Shown: positions 8,166 to 15,912, numbered from the stretch's first letter. The stretch is DNA of 33,229 bases from Sandaracinaceae bacterium (GCA_012514415.1 JAAZAH010000059.1:1-33229); one strand, 5' to 3'. A program made the numbers and translations. The notes: a model not told the origin generated them from the letters alone.

Positions 8166-8212
8166 TTGGCCTAAGTTGGCGGAATCAGTAGAAAATCCCA
8201 AGTAGGGAGGGA

Positions 8213-8241
8213 TTGACGGACGCAGCGTTTTGCGCTATGAT
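8213..8241 (+). promoter_or_regulatory. Strong sigma-70 promoter of cdnL
   Basis: TTGACG (8213-8218) and TATGAT (8236-8241) are separated by exactly 17 bases, each one mismatch from consensus. The start site would be near 8248, leaving a leader of about 108 bases before cdnL. This is the best sigma-70 match I found in the window. Confidence 0.8.
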
Positions 8242-8257
8242 TATGAAGTCATTTTCG

Positions 8258-8339
8258 CCGCCCCTCGCCAAGACGGTGTCCCCAACGGGCTCCTCTCTGC
8301 TAGGGGCGGATGCGTCCCGGGCTCGGCAGGATGAGCCCG
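8258..8339 (+). ncRNA. Structured 5' leader of cdnL mRNA (two hairpins)
   Basis: The leader can fold into an 8-bp stem, CCGCCCCT at 8258-8265 with AGGGGCGG at 8302-8309, enclosing a 36-base loop. A second stem follows, CGGGCTC at 8318-8324 with GAGCCCG at 8333-8339, with an eight-base loop. The second ends about five bases before the GGAGG at 8344-8348. I do not recognise a known riboswitch class. It could be a translational control element, an mRNA-stabilising fold, or chance pairing in a GC-rich sequence. Confidence 0.4.
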
Positions 8340-8355
8340 ATGGAGGATATTCTGG

Positions 8356-8835
8356 ATGAGCTTCAAGATCGGAGATAAAACTGTACACCGCGCCCATGGA
8401 GTGGGTGAGATCACCTCGATCGAAGAGAAGCGCATCAAAGGGCAATCCCAAAGCTTCTATGTGATTCATATCGTCGAGACCGGCATGAAGGTGATGGTCC
8501 CGACCGCAGGAGCTTCGGGCTTGCTTCGGCCGATCATCTCGCGTCAGGACGCGAAGGCCGTGGTTGAGACCCTGAAACGTGATGAGATCGCCGTGACGGC
8601 GCAGCCGTGGAATCGGCGCTATCGCGAATATACGGAGATGCTCAACAGCGGCTCGCCCGTTGAGGTCGCCAAGGTCCTTCGGGATCTGAGCCGGCTTCGC
8701 GGCGAAAAAGAGCTGAGCTTTGGTGAGCGACGACTTCTCGAACAGGCACGGAACCTTTTGGTGGCAGAGCTCGCGCTGGCGCGCCGTTGCAAGGAGCAGA
8801 AGGTGGAGCAAGAGCTCGACGCTCTTCTCGGCTGA
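8356..8835 (+). CDS. cdnL: CarD-family RNA polymerase-binding regulator CdnL
   Basis: CdnL binds the RNA polymerase beta subunit through its N-terminal Tudor-like domain and stabilises open complexes at housekeeping promoters, including rRNA promoters. It is essential in myxobacteria. This 159-residue protein has the N-terminal domain at about 1-65 (FKIGDKTVHRAHGVGEI, SFYVIHIVETGMKVMVP) and a helical C-terminal domain from about 75 (the conserved WNRRYREY with its tryptophan, VAKVLRDLSRLRGEKELSFGE, and ARNLLVAELALA). The length equals that of the M. xanthus protein and it lacks the HMGA-like tail of CarD proper. The ATG at 8356 is preceded by GGAGG eight bases upstream. It has its own promoter and terminator, so it is monocistronic. 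Confidence 0.95.
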   Translation: MSFKIGDKTVHRAHGVGEITSIEEKRIKGQSQSFYVIHIVETGMKVMVPTAGASGLLRPIISRQDAKAVVETLKRDEIAVTAQPWNRRYREYTEMLNSGSPVEVAKVLRDLSRLRGEKELSFGERRLLEQARNLLVAELALARRCKEQKVEQELDALLG

Positions 8836-8843
8836 ATCGATGG

Positions 8844-8880
8844 CGCGGTCTAGGAAGTTTCCTCGACCGCGTTTCTCTTT
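8844..8880 (+). terminator. Rho-independent terminator of cdnL
   Basis: CGCGGTC (8844-8850) pairs with GACCGCG (8865-8871). The stem continues, after one mismatch, through AGGA (8852-8855) with TCCT (8860-8863) around a four-base loop. It is followed by the T-rich run TTTCTCTTT at 8872-8880. It begins eight bases after the cdnL stop. The T-rich tail is part of a tandem 13-base duplication (GTTTCTCTTTGCC at 8871-8883 and 8884-8896). Confidence 0.8.
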
Positions 8881-9201
8881 GCCGTTTCTCTTTGCCGCCT
8901 TCATCGAGTTTGGGAGCGCGGTCGATTCCCCCCTCATTCGGCAAGACTCTTTCGAGTCACTCAAGGCCGAAATGAGCGCGGGGTATCGCTGTTTAAAGCG
9001 AACGTGATCGAGGGGAGCGTCGCTCGCACAGAGACTCGGGGCGAAGAGGTGCTAAGGTGCGCGTTGGCTCGCGTTTTCGAGTCTTTTCGCGTCAGGGTCT
9101 TTTCGCGTAAGGCATGGACCGTCGCGAAACGACGCCACCAGACGATCGTGGCGATCGATGGTGCGATGCTCGAAGGGCGAACGGCCTAGGAACTTTCGAA
9201 G
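8881..9201 (+). other. Intergenic stretch upstream of hisIE, no gene recognised
   Basis: About 320 bases contain no frame with coding character. I can see a 12-base direct repeat GTCTTTTCGCGT at 9081-9092 and 9097-9108 (16-base period), and a small hairpin CGCCAC/GTGGCG at 9133-9138 and 9148-9153. No clear promoter for hisIE stands out. A short open frame at 9004-9189 has no ribosome-binding site or recognisable product. Confidence 0.5.
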
Positions 9202-9891
9202 ATGGAGCGCGAAGCGATGAAACTTGACGAGTTGAAATGGGACGAGCGTGGGCTCGTCACCGTCGTCGTCCAAGATGTGGCGACCGGCGAAATCCGCATG
9301 CTTGCTCACGCGAACCGCGAGGCCGTCGAAAACACCCTGAGCACCGGGGAGGCCCATTTTTATAGCCGTTCGCGTCGTGCTCAATGGAAGAAGGGGGAAA
9401 GCTCGGGACACACGATACGTGTCGATGAGATCGTTGCCGATTGCGATGGTGATGCCGTCCTTTATCTCGGTGAGGCGACGGGGCCCAGCTGCCACACGCT
9501 CGAAGAGACGTGCTTTTTTGAGCGCCTCGATGCGGGCGCGGCAAAGAAAGAGCCCGCGCTCCCCATCCTTGGGCGGCTTGAGCGAGAGCTGAACGCGCGG
9601 CGGGATTCGAGCGGCGATAAAAGCTATACGCGCTATCTCCTCGACCGCGGCGCACCCAAAATCGGAGAGAAGATCCGCGAGGAGGCGGGCGAGCTTGCGG
9701 AGGCCATCGCCAATGAATCCGATGAGCGCGTCGTCTCGGAATTTGCCGATCTCTTCTACCACGCCCTCGTCGGGCTCATCCATCGAGGGATCCCGCTGCG
9801 CGCAGTGCTCGCCGAGCTTGGCCGGCGCTTCGGGCGGTCAGGCCATGAAGAGAAGGCCTCGCGGAGCGAATTGAACGCGCCGAAAGGTTAA
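9202..9891 (+). CDS. hisIE: Bifunctional phosphoribosyl-AMP cyclohydrolase / phosphoribosyl-ATP pyrophosphatase
   Basis: This enzyme performs the second and third steps of histidine synthesis: pyrophosphohydrolysis of PR-ATP (HisE domain) and ring opening of PR-AMP (HisI domain). The 229-residue protein has HisI at about 1-115, with the metal-binding motifs VADCDGDAVLY and GPSCHTLEETCFF. HisE follows from about 130, with YTRYLLDRGAPKIGEKIREE, partly quoted here, and the Glu-rich helix EEAGELAEAIANES then FADLFYHALV. An alternative ATG at 9217 has GGAG nine bases upstream and may be the true start; the ATG at 9202 has a more distant AGGA. No other his gene is present, so the pathway is scattered in this genome. 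Confidence 0.95.
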   Translation: MEREAMKLDELKWDERGLVTVVVQDVATGEIRMLAHANREAVENTLSTGEAHFYSRSRRAQWKKGESSGHTIRVDEIVADCDGDAVLYLGEATGPSCHTLEETCFFERLDAGAAKKEPALPILGRLERELNARRDSSGDKSYTRYLLDRGAPKIGEKIREEAGELAEAIANESDERVVSEFADLFYHALVGLIHRGIPLRAVLAELGRRFGRSGHEEKASRSELNAPKG

Positions 9892-9892
9892 C

Positions 9893-10738
9893 TCAGCTCG
9901 GATCCTCGCCAATCCAGCGGCCATTTTCCCAACGAAGTCGCGTCGGGCCGGGGAGCGCGCGCGTTTTATCCGGATGAAGAGGATCGCCCGGGAGGGTGAG
10001 AACGAACGCATCGCCGACCTGCGCGACGCCGGGCCGGATGAGCGGCAAAGGCCTCCGTGCGCCGAGCGCGACGGCCTCGTCCACGCTCGCGGCTTCGGCG
10101 AGCTCTTGAAGCGTCCGAAGCGTTGGGGGCGCGAGCATCATCTCGAGTCGATCGGCCAGATCGAGTGCTTCCTCAGGCCGGTACCACGCGCCATCGATGG
10201 TCTCCACACCGTCGTGACAGGCGCGGAGGCTCTCGTCGCGATCGCAGCGCGCGAAAAAGAAGCGCGTATCGAAGCGGCGGTTTTCCATGGGCGGCGTGAC
10301 CCAACGCGCATAGGGGACGAGCCGGTCGAGCCGCAAGCGAGCGTCGGCTTTCACGAGCGCCTCGCGAAAGCCGAGGCCTTCGCGGATTGCGCGATCGATC
10401 TGCGCCGGAGTGCGCGCTTCTCCGAGGAAAATTCCGGCCTCCTCAAGCGTCTCCCGAATTGCGGCGACGAAAAGCCCGAAGACGGCATCGACAGGCGATT
10501 GCGGTTCGGAAAGGAGTGCAGGGAGCGGATCGACCTTGCGGCCGGAATAGGGCAGGCTGAGATCGCGATCCGAGGTGTCGACGCGCCCTCCCGGAAAGAC
10601 GTGGAAGCTTCCCATGAAGCCGCTCTCGGAGTGTCGCTTAAGGAGGAAGGTCTCGAGCCCGCGCCCGTCTGCCGCCTCGCGCAAGAGGATGACGGTCGCC
10701 GCATCATGAATCGGTTTTTGTTTATCGGCGCTCTTCAT
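9893..10738 (-). CDS. NUDIX hydrolase, NUDT7/NUDT19 (acyl-CoA diphosphatase) type
   Basis: NUDIX enzymes hydrolyse nucleoside diphosphates linked to another group. The Nudix box is split. FPGGRVD is at 48-54 and the catalytic helix RETLEEAG at 95-102, with about 43 residues inserted between glycine and helix (usual box about 23 residues in all). Such an insertion, plus the AVFGLFVAAIRETLEEAGIF context, is characteristic of NUDT19-like coenzyme A diphosphatases, so CoA or acyl-CoA is a plausible substrate. That is inference. The 281-residue length fits. The start at 10738 lacks a Shine-Dalgarno sequence but has TATGCT six bases upstream. It is convergent with hisIE, with one base between the stops. 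Confidence 0.85.
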   Translation of the reverse strand: MKSADKQKPIHDAATVILLREAADGRGLETFLLKRHSESGFMGSFHVFPGGRVDTSDRDLSLPYSGRKVDPLPALLSEPQSPVDAVFGLFVAAIRETLEEAGIFLGEARTPAQIDRAIREGLGFREALVKADARLRLDRLVPYARWVTPPMENRRFDTRFFFARCDRDESLRACHDGVETIDGAWYRPEEALDLADRLEMMLAPPTLRTLQELAEAASVDEAVALGARRPLPLIRPGVAQVGDAFVLTLPGDPLHPDKTRALPGPTRLRWENGRWIGEDPS

Positions 10739-10744
10739 CCGCTA

Positions 10745-10750
10745 AGCATA
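10745..10750 (-). promoter_or_regulatory. Possible -10 element for a leaderless NUDIX mRNA
   Basis: TATGCT lies on the minus strand with exactly six bases between it and the NUDIX ATG, the spacing seen for leaderless transcripts. No convincing -35 is present and no Shine-Dalgarno sequence precedes the ATG. Confidence 0.3.
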
Positions 10751-10807
10751 GAGCATTGAGCGGAGTCCAGCGTTTGTTTTTTAGGCGCCGTGACAAAAGC
10801 GGGGGAA

Positions 10808-11578
10808 TCAGCGAAGGATCTGACTCGGGTTGACGCCGAGCGCCTCGGCAAGCCTCGAGATCGTCTCGAGCGAGGGCGTATGGCGCCCAGCCTCGACCCT
10901 CGCGATATTGGGCCGATGAATCCCCGTCCGCCGAGCGAGCTCGGCCTGGGTGATGCCGGCATATTGGCGGAGTTCGCGGATCCTCGCTCCAAGGCTTCGC
11001 CCATCGAGCGGCTCGGACTTCGCCATCGTGAATGTAAAGCGAGCGCCGCCGGTCGTGCCGATCTCGACGCCGCGGCCGTCGTCGAGGATGGTGATGGAAG
11101 CGAGCTGCTCCCGATCGTCCTCGGCATGAAGCGGTCTTGGCTCGAGGCGCGCAGAGCCATCGCTCATCACGAGAAGGAGCGCGTCGTGATGTGGCGCCAT
11201 CGTCGTCGCAAACTCGATGCGCGGATCGCGGCGCTGAACGGCGATGAAGGCGAGGCGGACCGTGAGCGCATCGAGCTCGGACGGCGCGCGAGCGGTGAAT
11301 CCGTGGGCAAGCTCAATCAAGAGCGGGTCGACATTTGCTGCGCGTGAAAGATCGATCGCAAAGGGGATCTCTTGCGCCCTCAGAAACGCCGCTTCGCGGA
11401 AAAGCAGATCCTCGTCGCCGAAAGAATACGCGTCGAGAAGCACGCCGCTGACGCCTTCATACGCCGCAATATCTCCCGGCGAGATCCGAGCAACCTCGAT
11501 CTTCGAGGCGTCGAGCAGACGCGCGAGGCGGTCTTCGAAAGAAGCCTGGGTGGTCACGAACGCGAGGGTGCTCTTCAT
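10808..11578 (-). CDS. XRE-family transcriptional regulator with a degenerate receiver-like N-terminal domain
   Basis: The 256-residue protein ends in a clear XRE/Cro-type helix-turn-helix at about 196-253 (SLGARIRELRQYAGITQAEL, then HRPNIARVEAGRHTPSLETI), so it should bind DNA. Residues 1-115 read as an alternating beta/alpha fold like a response-regulator receiver: strand STLAFVTT, strand IEVARIS, GVLLDAYS with an aspartate at 49, strand IPFAIDL, then GFTARAPSELDAL. The N-terminal acidic pair and the conserved lysine are missing, so phosphorylation is doubtful. Residues 125-185 are a small beta-rich domain that somewhat resembles DUF2442. The ATG at 11578 was preferred; a TTG at 11608 lacks a ribosome-binding site. 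A STAS-like gene lies upstream on the same strand. Confidence 0.75.
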   Translation of the reverse strand: MKSTLAFVTTQASFEDRLARLLDASKIEVARISPGDIAAYEGVSGVLLDAYSFGDEDLLFREAAFLRAQEIPFAIDLSRAANVDPLLIELAHGFTARAPSELDALTVRLAFIAVQRRDPRIEFATTMAPHHDALLLVMSDGSARLEPRPLHAEDDREQLASITILDDGRGVEIGTTGGARFTFTMAKSEPLDGRSLGARIRELRQYAGITQAELARRTGIHRPNIARVEAGRHTPSLETISRLAEALGVNPSQILR

Positions 11579-11587
11579 ATTGGCTGA

Positions 11588-11593
11588 GTTATA
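11588..11593 (-). promoter_or_regulatory. Possible -10 element just upstream of the XRE gene
   Basis: TATAAC on the minus strand ends nine bases before the ATG at 11578, and there is no Shine-Dalgarno sequence at a usual distance. If used, the mRNA would begin at or next to the start codon. This also argues against the upstream TTG start. Confidence 0.3.
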
Positions 11594-11664
11594 GTCCTGC
11601 TCGCTCAAGAAATACAGAGACGGAGCGCAACTTATCGAAAAGCGCCGCTGTAGGTGTTGCCAAT

Positions 11665-12126
11665 TCAGCTGCTGGCGGAGTGACCGGCCCGCCGAAAATA
11701 GCTGCGGAGCTCAAAGGTCGGGCAGAAGAGTCCCTCGGCCTGAAGGCGCTCATTCGCGTCCGCGATCGCCTCTTCGGCCGTGCCGAAACAGTTGATCGGA
11801 TACGGGAAGTCCGTGAGCCAGGTCACGGCCTTCACCACGCCTCGCATGATGGGAGAGTCGGAGATGACGATCGAGGCGATCATCCGCTCCGCGAGCTGCT
11901 GATGAATCTCGTTCAGGGTCGAGCTCATTTTCTGCCGCTCGAGAACGCCTGCGGGACGAATCGATTTGACGTCCGAGATGAAGATGAAGCGCTCGGTGTC
12001 CTCGGCGAGGATCTCTCGGGTGATGGCCTGAAGGTCCGCCACATTCCAACCTTCGCGGAAAGCAGCCACGTAGACGGGGGGAAGGCGTATGAGCTCGAGA
12101 CCGACTGGGGAATCGTTTTGAGTCAT
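11665..12126 (-). CDS. STAS/SpoIIAA-like small protein
   Basis: The product is a 153-residue, soluble-looking protein with no signal peptide or membrane segment. The pattern of strands and helices resembles SpoIIAA-like (STAS superfamily) proteins common in myxobacteria: VYVAAFREGWNVADLQAI, RFIFISDVKSIRP, IASIVISDSPIMRGVVKAV and PINCFGTAEEAIADANERL. These bind partner proteins in signalling, but no specific role can be assigned. The ATG at 12126 was chosen because the longer frame to 12366 adds 80 residues of poor coding character and crosses the intergenic palindromes. It lies 86 bases upstream of the XRE gene on the same strand, so the two may be expressed together. Confidence 0.55.
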   Translation of the reverse strand: MTQNDSPVGLELIRLPPVYVAAFREGWNVADLQAITREILAEDTERFIFISDVKSIRPAGVLERQKMSSTLNEIHQQLAERMIASIVISDSPIMRGVVKAVTWLTDFPYPINCFGTAEEAIADANERLQAEGLFCPTFELRSYFRRAGHSASS

Positions 12127-12470
12127 GGCTGCGCTGTGTTCGTCATTTTTGCTTCGTGTCAAATCGCCAATGGGAGAAATCCTTAAGGGGGATTTTTGTC
12201 CTCGGCAGAATATGCGCGTGAAATCGAATGGTTCCCGGAATGTGCACCCCGATCTACGGATTGCACACGAGTACCACAGGAATAACCTTAAGGGTGGGTT
12301 CTCATCATCCGAAGTGTGCTTCCTCGACGAAAGCCGAAGAAAAGCAGGACCTGGGCTTGCACGCAATAGGGATCACGCGCTATGGCCCGGCGGCATACGT
12401 CGGCCCCGCTGATTCGCTCGATGGGGCGGCGCGCGGATGGATCGCGCGCAGCGAAGGAGTGCGTTGAAAG
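12127..12470. other. Divergent intergenic region between the STAS-like gene and purH
   Basis: These 344 bases carry no gene that I can support. They contain two copies of the perfect palindrome CCTTAAGG at 12181-12188 and 12286-12293, exactly 105 bases apart. The first copy lies within a small AAATCC/GGATTT hairpin (12177-12182 with 12190-12195). A probable purH promoter lies at 12357-12386. Confidence 0.5.
12357..12386 (+). promoter_or_regulatory. Probable purH operon promoter
   Basis: TTGCAC (12357-12362) and TATGGC (12381-12386) are separated by 18 bases. The GCGC-TATG context resembles the stronger cdnL and mutase promoters. The leader to the purH ATG would be about 78 bases. Confidence 0.45.
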
Positions 12471-14033
12471 ATGAAAAGAGCGCTGATCTCGGTCTCGGAT
12501 AAGACAGGCGTCGTGGACTTTGCCAAAGAGCTTGCGGAGCTGGGCTTCGAGATCCTCAGCACGGGCGGCACGGCAAAGGCACTCCGCGACGCCGGAATTC
12601 CCGTACGCGATGTGAGCGATTTCACGGGTTCGCCCGAGATCATGGATGGACGCGTGAAGACCCTTCATCCGCGAGTCCACGGCGGCATCCTCATGCGCGA
12701 TTGCGATGAGGACCGCGCCGATCTCGAGCGCATCGGCGGCGCACCCATCGATCTCGTCTGCGTTAACCTCTACCCCTTTGAGGAAACGGTCGCTCGGGGC
12801 GCAGGACGTGAGGAGACGATCGAGAACATCGATATCGGCGGCCCCACGATGGTGCGGAGCGCGGCCAAATCCCATGAGCGCGTGACGATTGTCACCTCGC
12901 CCGAGGATTATGAGAGCGTCATCGACGAGCTACGTGAGAACGGCGAGACCTCGCTCACGACGCGTCAGCGCCTCGCCGCCAAGGCGTTCAGCCATACGGC
13001 GGCGTACGATGGCGCCATCGCGGCTTATATGACGAGCACCGGCCCCTTTGCCGAGGAGGATGGAACGCCGGCGCGTTTCCCCTCGACGCTCACGCTCTCG
13101 CTTCAGAAGGCTTACGATGTGCGCTACGGCGAAAACCCGCATCAGGCGGGCGCGTTCTATATCGAGCGCGGCGCAAAGCCTGGGAGCCTTGCGCTTGCCG
13201 AAAGCCTCGGCGCGGGCGGCAAAGAGCTCAGCTTCAACAACCTCGTCGATGTGGATGCGGCGCTCGACGCCGTCCGGGAATTCACTGAGCCTGCGGCGGT
13301 GGTTGTCAAGCACACCAATCCCTGCGGCGTCGCGCGTGCGGCTGAGCTTGCCGAAGCCTACCGCCTCGCGCGCGAGGCCGATCCGACGAGCGCCTTCGGT
13401 GGGATCGTCGCGCTCAATCGCGAGGTCGATGAAGCGACGGCAGCCGTCCTCTCGGAGACCTTCCTCGAGTGCATCGTCGCGCCCTCGTTCAGCGAAGCCG
13501 CGCTCAAAAAGCTTCGAGAAAAGCCGGCGCTAAGGCTGCTCGCGACGGGCGCGTGGCTCGGCCCTGATTTCCAAGAACTTCATATGAAGCGGATCGGGGG
13601 TGGCCTCCTTGTGCAAGATCGCGATCGCACGCTTCAAGACGAGATTCGAGCCGCCAAGGTTGTCACCAAGCGCGCGCCCACCGAGAGCGAATATCGCTCG
13701 CTTGAGATGGCGTGGCGTGTGGGGAAGCACGTCAAATCGAACGCGATCGTTTTCGCCCTCGAAGATCGGACCGTCGGCGTTGGGGCGGGCCAGATGGCCC
13801 GCGTGACGAGCGTGCAGATCGCGGCGCAAAAGGCCGGTGAGCTTGCGCGGGGAGCGGCGATGGCGTCGGATGCATTCTTCCCCTTCGCCGATGGCATTGA
13901 AGCGGCGCGCGATGCGGGCATCACCGCGATCGCTCAACCCGGCGGGAGCAAACGGGACGAGGAGGTGATCGCTGCAGCCGACGCAGCCGGCATCGCCATG
14001 GTCTTTACGGGGCTACGTCATTTCAGGCATTGA
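12471..14033 (+). CDS. purH: Bifunctional AICAR transformylase / IMP cyclohydrolase
   Basis: PurH carries out the last two steps of IMP synthesis: formyl transfer from 10-formyl-THF to AICAR, then ring closure. The 520-residue protein has the N-terminal IMP cyclohydrolase domain (MGS-like fold; ALISVSDKTGVVDFAKEL, LSTGGTAKALRDAGIPV, SPEIMDGRVKTLHPRVHGG in part, DLVCVNLYPFEETV). The transformylase domain starts near 200 (LRYGENPHQ equivalent VRYGENPHQAGAFY, SFNNLVDVDAAL, VVVKHTNPCGVA near residue 280, DAFFPFADGIEAA, and AITAIAQPGGSKRDEEVI). GAAGGAG lies about 12 bases upstream. It is the first gene of a four-gene run with purD, a tsaC-like gene and a small protein gene. Confidence 0.97.
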   Translation: MKRALISVSDKTGVVDFAKELAELGFEILSTGGTAKALRDAGIPVRDVSDFTGSPEIMDGRVKTLHPRVHGGILMRDCDEDRADLERIGGAPIDLVCVNLYPFEETVARGAGREETIENIDIGGPTMVRSAAKSHERVTIVTSPEDYESVIDELRENGETSLTTRQRLAAKAFSHTAAYDGAIAAYMTSTGPFAEEDGTPARFPSTLTLSLQKAYDVRYGENPHQAGAFYIERGAKPGSLALAESLGAGGKELSFNNLVDVDAALDAVREFTEPAAVVVKHTNPCGVARAAELAEAYRLAREADPTSAFGGIVALNREVDEATAAVLSETFLECIVAPSFSEAALKKLREKPALRLLATGAWLGPDFQELHMKRIGGGLLVQDRDRTLQDEIRAAKVVTKRAPTESEYRSLEMAWRVGKHVKSNAIVFALEDRTVGVGAGQMARVTSVQIAAQKAGELARGAAMASDAFFPFADGIEAARDAGITAIAQPGGSKRDEEVIAAADAAGIAMVFTGLRHFRH

Positions 14034-14040
14034 GGTGCAA

Positions 14041-15309
14041 ATGAAGGTCCTCATCATCGGGAGCGGCGCGCGCGAGCACGCCATCATGCATAAGCTTTCA
14101 CTCGATCCGAAGGTCGAGGTCCACGCGGCACCGGGCAATGGCGGAATGGCCGGGCTCGGACCGAATCACCCCGTCGATGTGAACGATCCGGACGCGATTG
14201 TTTCGCTTGCGAAGGAGATCGGCGCGGGTCTTGTGATTCTGGGGCCCGAGGCGCCGCTCGTGGCGGGCGCGGTCGATGCGCTTGAAGCCGCGGGGATTGC
14301 AGCTTTCGGTCCGACGAAGGCGGCCGCACAGCTCGAGGGCTCGAAGATCTTCAGCAAGGAATTCATGGCGCGCCACGGCATCCCCACGGCGGATTTTCGC
14401 GTCTTCGGCGATCCGGACGAAGCCGATCGCTTTATCGAAGAGGCGAACCGGCCGCTTGTCGTCAAAGCCGATGGCCTCGCGGCGGGGAAAGGTGTCTTTG
14501 TCGCCAAGGACGCGGCCGAGGCAAAAGACGCGGTCGATCGCATCATGCGAAAGCGGGAGTTCGGCGCCTCAGGCGAGCGCATTCTTATCGAAGAGACGCT
14601 CGTCGGAGAAGAGGTGAGCTACCACGTGATAAGCGATGGAACGCGCTATCTTCGGATGGCGCCGGCGCAGGATCATAAGCGTGTTTTCGATGGCGATCAG
14701 GGCCCGAATACGGGCGGTATGGGTGCGTACTCCCCGCCACCCGTCGTCACGCCCGAGGTCGAAGAGGCGATCATCCAGCGCGTCGTCGAGCCGACACTTC
14801 GTGGGATGCGCGAGGAAGGCGTCCCCTTTAAGGGCGCGCTCTTTGTGGGGCTCATGATCGTCGACGGAGAGCCGCAGGTTCTCGAATACAACGTTCGCCT
14901 CGGCGATCCCGAATGCGAGTCGCTGATGGCCCGGATGAAAGGCGATGTCCTCCCGCTCTTTCTCGGGGCGGCGCGCGGTGATTTCGGTGAATTTTCTCCG
15001 AGCTGGGAGGCGCCTGCGGCGCTTTGCGTCGTGCTCGCTTCGGGCGGCTATCCGGGCGAGTTCGAAAAGGGGAAGCCCATCGAAGGCATCGATGAGGCCA
15101 ATCAAACCGAAGGCGTGATTGTTTACCACGCGGGCACTCGGCTTGAAGGCGATACGATCGTGACCTCAGGCGGGCGTGTTCTTACGGTCACAGCGATCGG
15201 GGGCAACGTCGATGATGCCGCCGCGCGCGCGTATGAGGCGGCGTCGAAGATCCGCTTTGATGGCGTGCACTACCGTAAGGACATTGGTCACCACGCAAGG
15301 ACGAGGTGA
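14041..15309 (+). CDS. purD: Phosphoribosylamine-glycine ligase (GAR synthetase)
   Basis: PurD joins glycine to 5-phosphoribosylamine using ATP in purine synthesis. The 422-residue protein has the N-terminal domain (MKVLIIGSGAREHAIMHKL), the ATP-grasp core (RPLVVKADGLAAGKGVFVA, AQDHKRVFDGDQGPNTGGMG, VEYNVRLGDPE equivalent LEYNVRLGDPECESLM) and the C-terminal domain (LASGGYPGEFEKGKPI). The ATG at 14041 was chosen over the GTG at 14035: it begins at the conserved MKVLIIG and has TGAGG five bases upstream, overlapping the purH stop. Seven bases separate it from purH, indicating an operon. The product of PurF, encoded at 29396-30811, is its substrate. Confidence 0.96.
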   Translation: MKVLIIGSGAREHAIMHKLSLDPKVEVHAAPGNGGMAGLGPNHPVDVNDPDAIVSLAKEIGAGLVILGPEAPLVAGAVDALEAAGIAAFGPTKAAAQLEGSKIFSKEFMARHGIPTADFRVFGDPDEADRFIEEANRPLVVKADGLAAGKGVFVAKDAAEAKDAVDRIMRKREFGASGERILIEETLVGEEVSYHVISDGTRYLRMAPAQDHKRVFDGDQGPNTGGMGAYSPPPVVTPEVEEAIIQRVVEPTLRGMREEGVPFKGALFVGLMIVDGEPQVLEYNVRLGDPECESLMARMKGDVLPLFLGAARGDFGEFSPSWEAPAALCVVLASGGYPGEFEKGKPIEGIDEANQTEGVIVYHAGTRLEGDTIVTSGGRVLTVTAIGGNVDDAAARAYEAASKIRFDGVHYRKDIGHHARTR

Positions 15310-15313
15310 ACCC

Positions 15314-15898
15314 GTGCGGTCGGCGATCCAGATTCTCCGCCGCGGCGGGGTGATCGCGGCGCCGACCGAGACGCTCATCGGGCTTCTCGCTGACGCGCAT
15401 TCGAAGGCGGCCGTCGAGGCCGTACTTGCGATCAAACGGCGGAGCGGAGAAGAGACCCTTGGTCTGATTGCCCCCGATCTCGAGAGCGTCGCCTCGCTCG
15501 CTCTCCCGCTCGAAGGAAAAGCTCGGGAGCTCGCTGAAAGGCACTGGCCGGGTCCGCTCACGCTCGTCCTCGATGCAAAACCAGGTCTCCATCCCGCGCT
15601 GATCCGCGATGGCGCCGTCGCGATCCGCATCCCTGCCGCGAGCCCCGCGCTCGACCTTTGTCGGGCCTTCGGCGGCCCGCTGACTGCGACGAGCGCGAAT
15701 CTTCGGGGCGGGCCCTCCGTCGCATCGACCGAGGCGCTCGATCCGGCCATCCTTCAGGCGGTGGATGGGATCCTCGAAGGAAAATCCCCAGGCGGTGCCC
15801 CATCGACGATCGCGCGAGTCCGTGGTGATCGCATTGAAGTTCTGAGAGAAGGGGCCATCGCCGCCGAAGCTTTGACTTCGGGCTCGTCCCCGCGTTAG
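15314..15898 (+). CDS. Sua5/YciO/YrdC-family protein, probable L-threonylcarbamoyladenylate synthase
   Basis: The 194-residue protein has the YrdC fold. Visible motifs are APTETLIGLLADAHSKAAVE, LAIKRRSGEE (the KR pair that binds ATP), WPGPLTLVLDAKPG, VAIRIPAASPALDLC and TATSANLRGGPSV (the S-A-N signature). Such enzymes make threonylcarbamoyl-AMP for the t6A modification of tRNAs reading ANN codons. YciO paralogues look similar, so the exact role is not certain and I give no symbol. The GTG at 15314 was chosen: GAGGTGA precedes it, it starts just before the first beta strand, and only four bases separate it from purD. A longer frame to 15176 would overlap purD by 134 bases. Confidence 0.85.
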   Translation: MRSAIQILRRGGVIAAPTETLIGLLADAHSKAAVEAVLAIKRRSGEETLGLIAPDLESVASLALPLEGKARELAERHWPGPLTLVLDAKPGLHPALIRDGAVAIRIPAASPALDLCRAFGGPLTATSANLRGGPSVASTEALDPAILQAVDGILEGKSPGGAPSTIARVRGDRIEVLREGAIAAEALTSGSSPR

Positions 15899-15912
15899 TC
15901 TTCGAAACAGTC

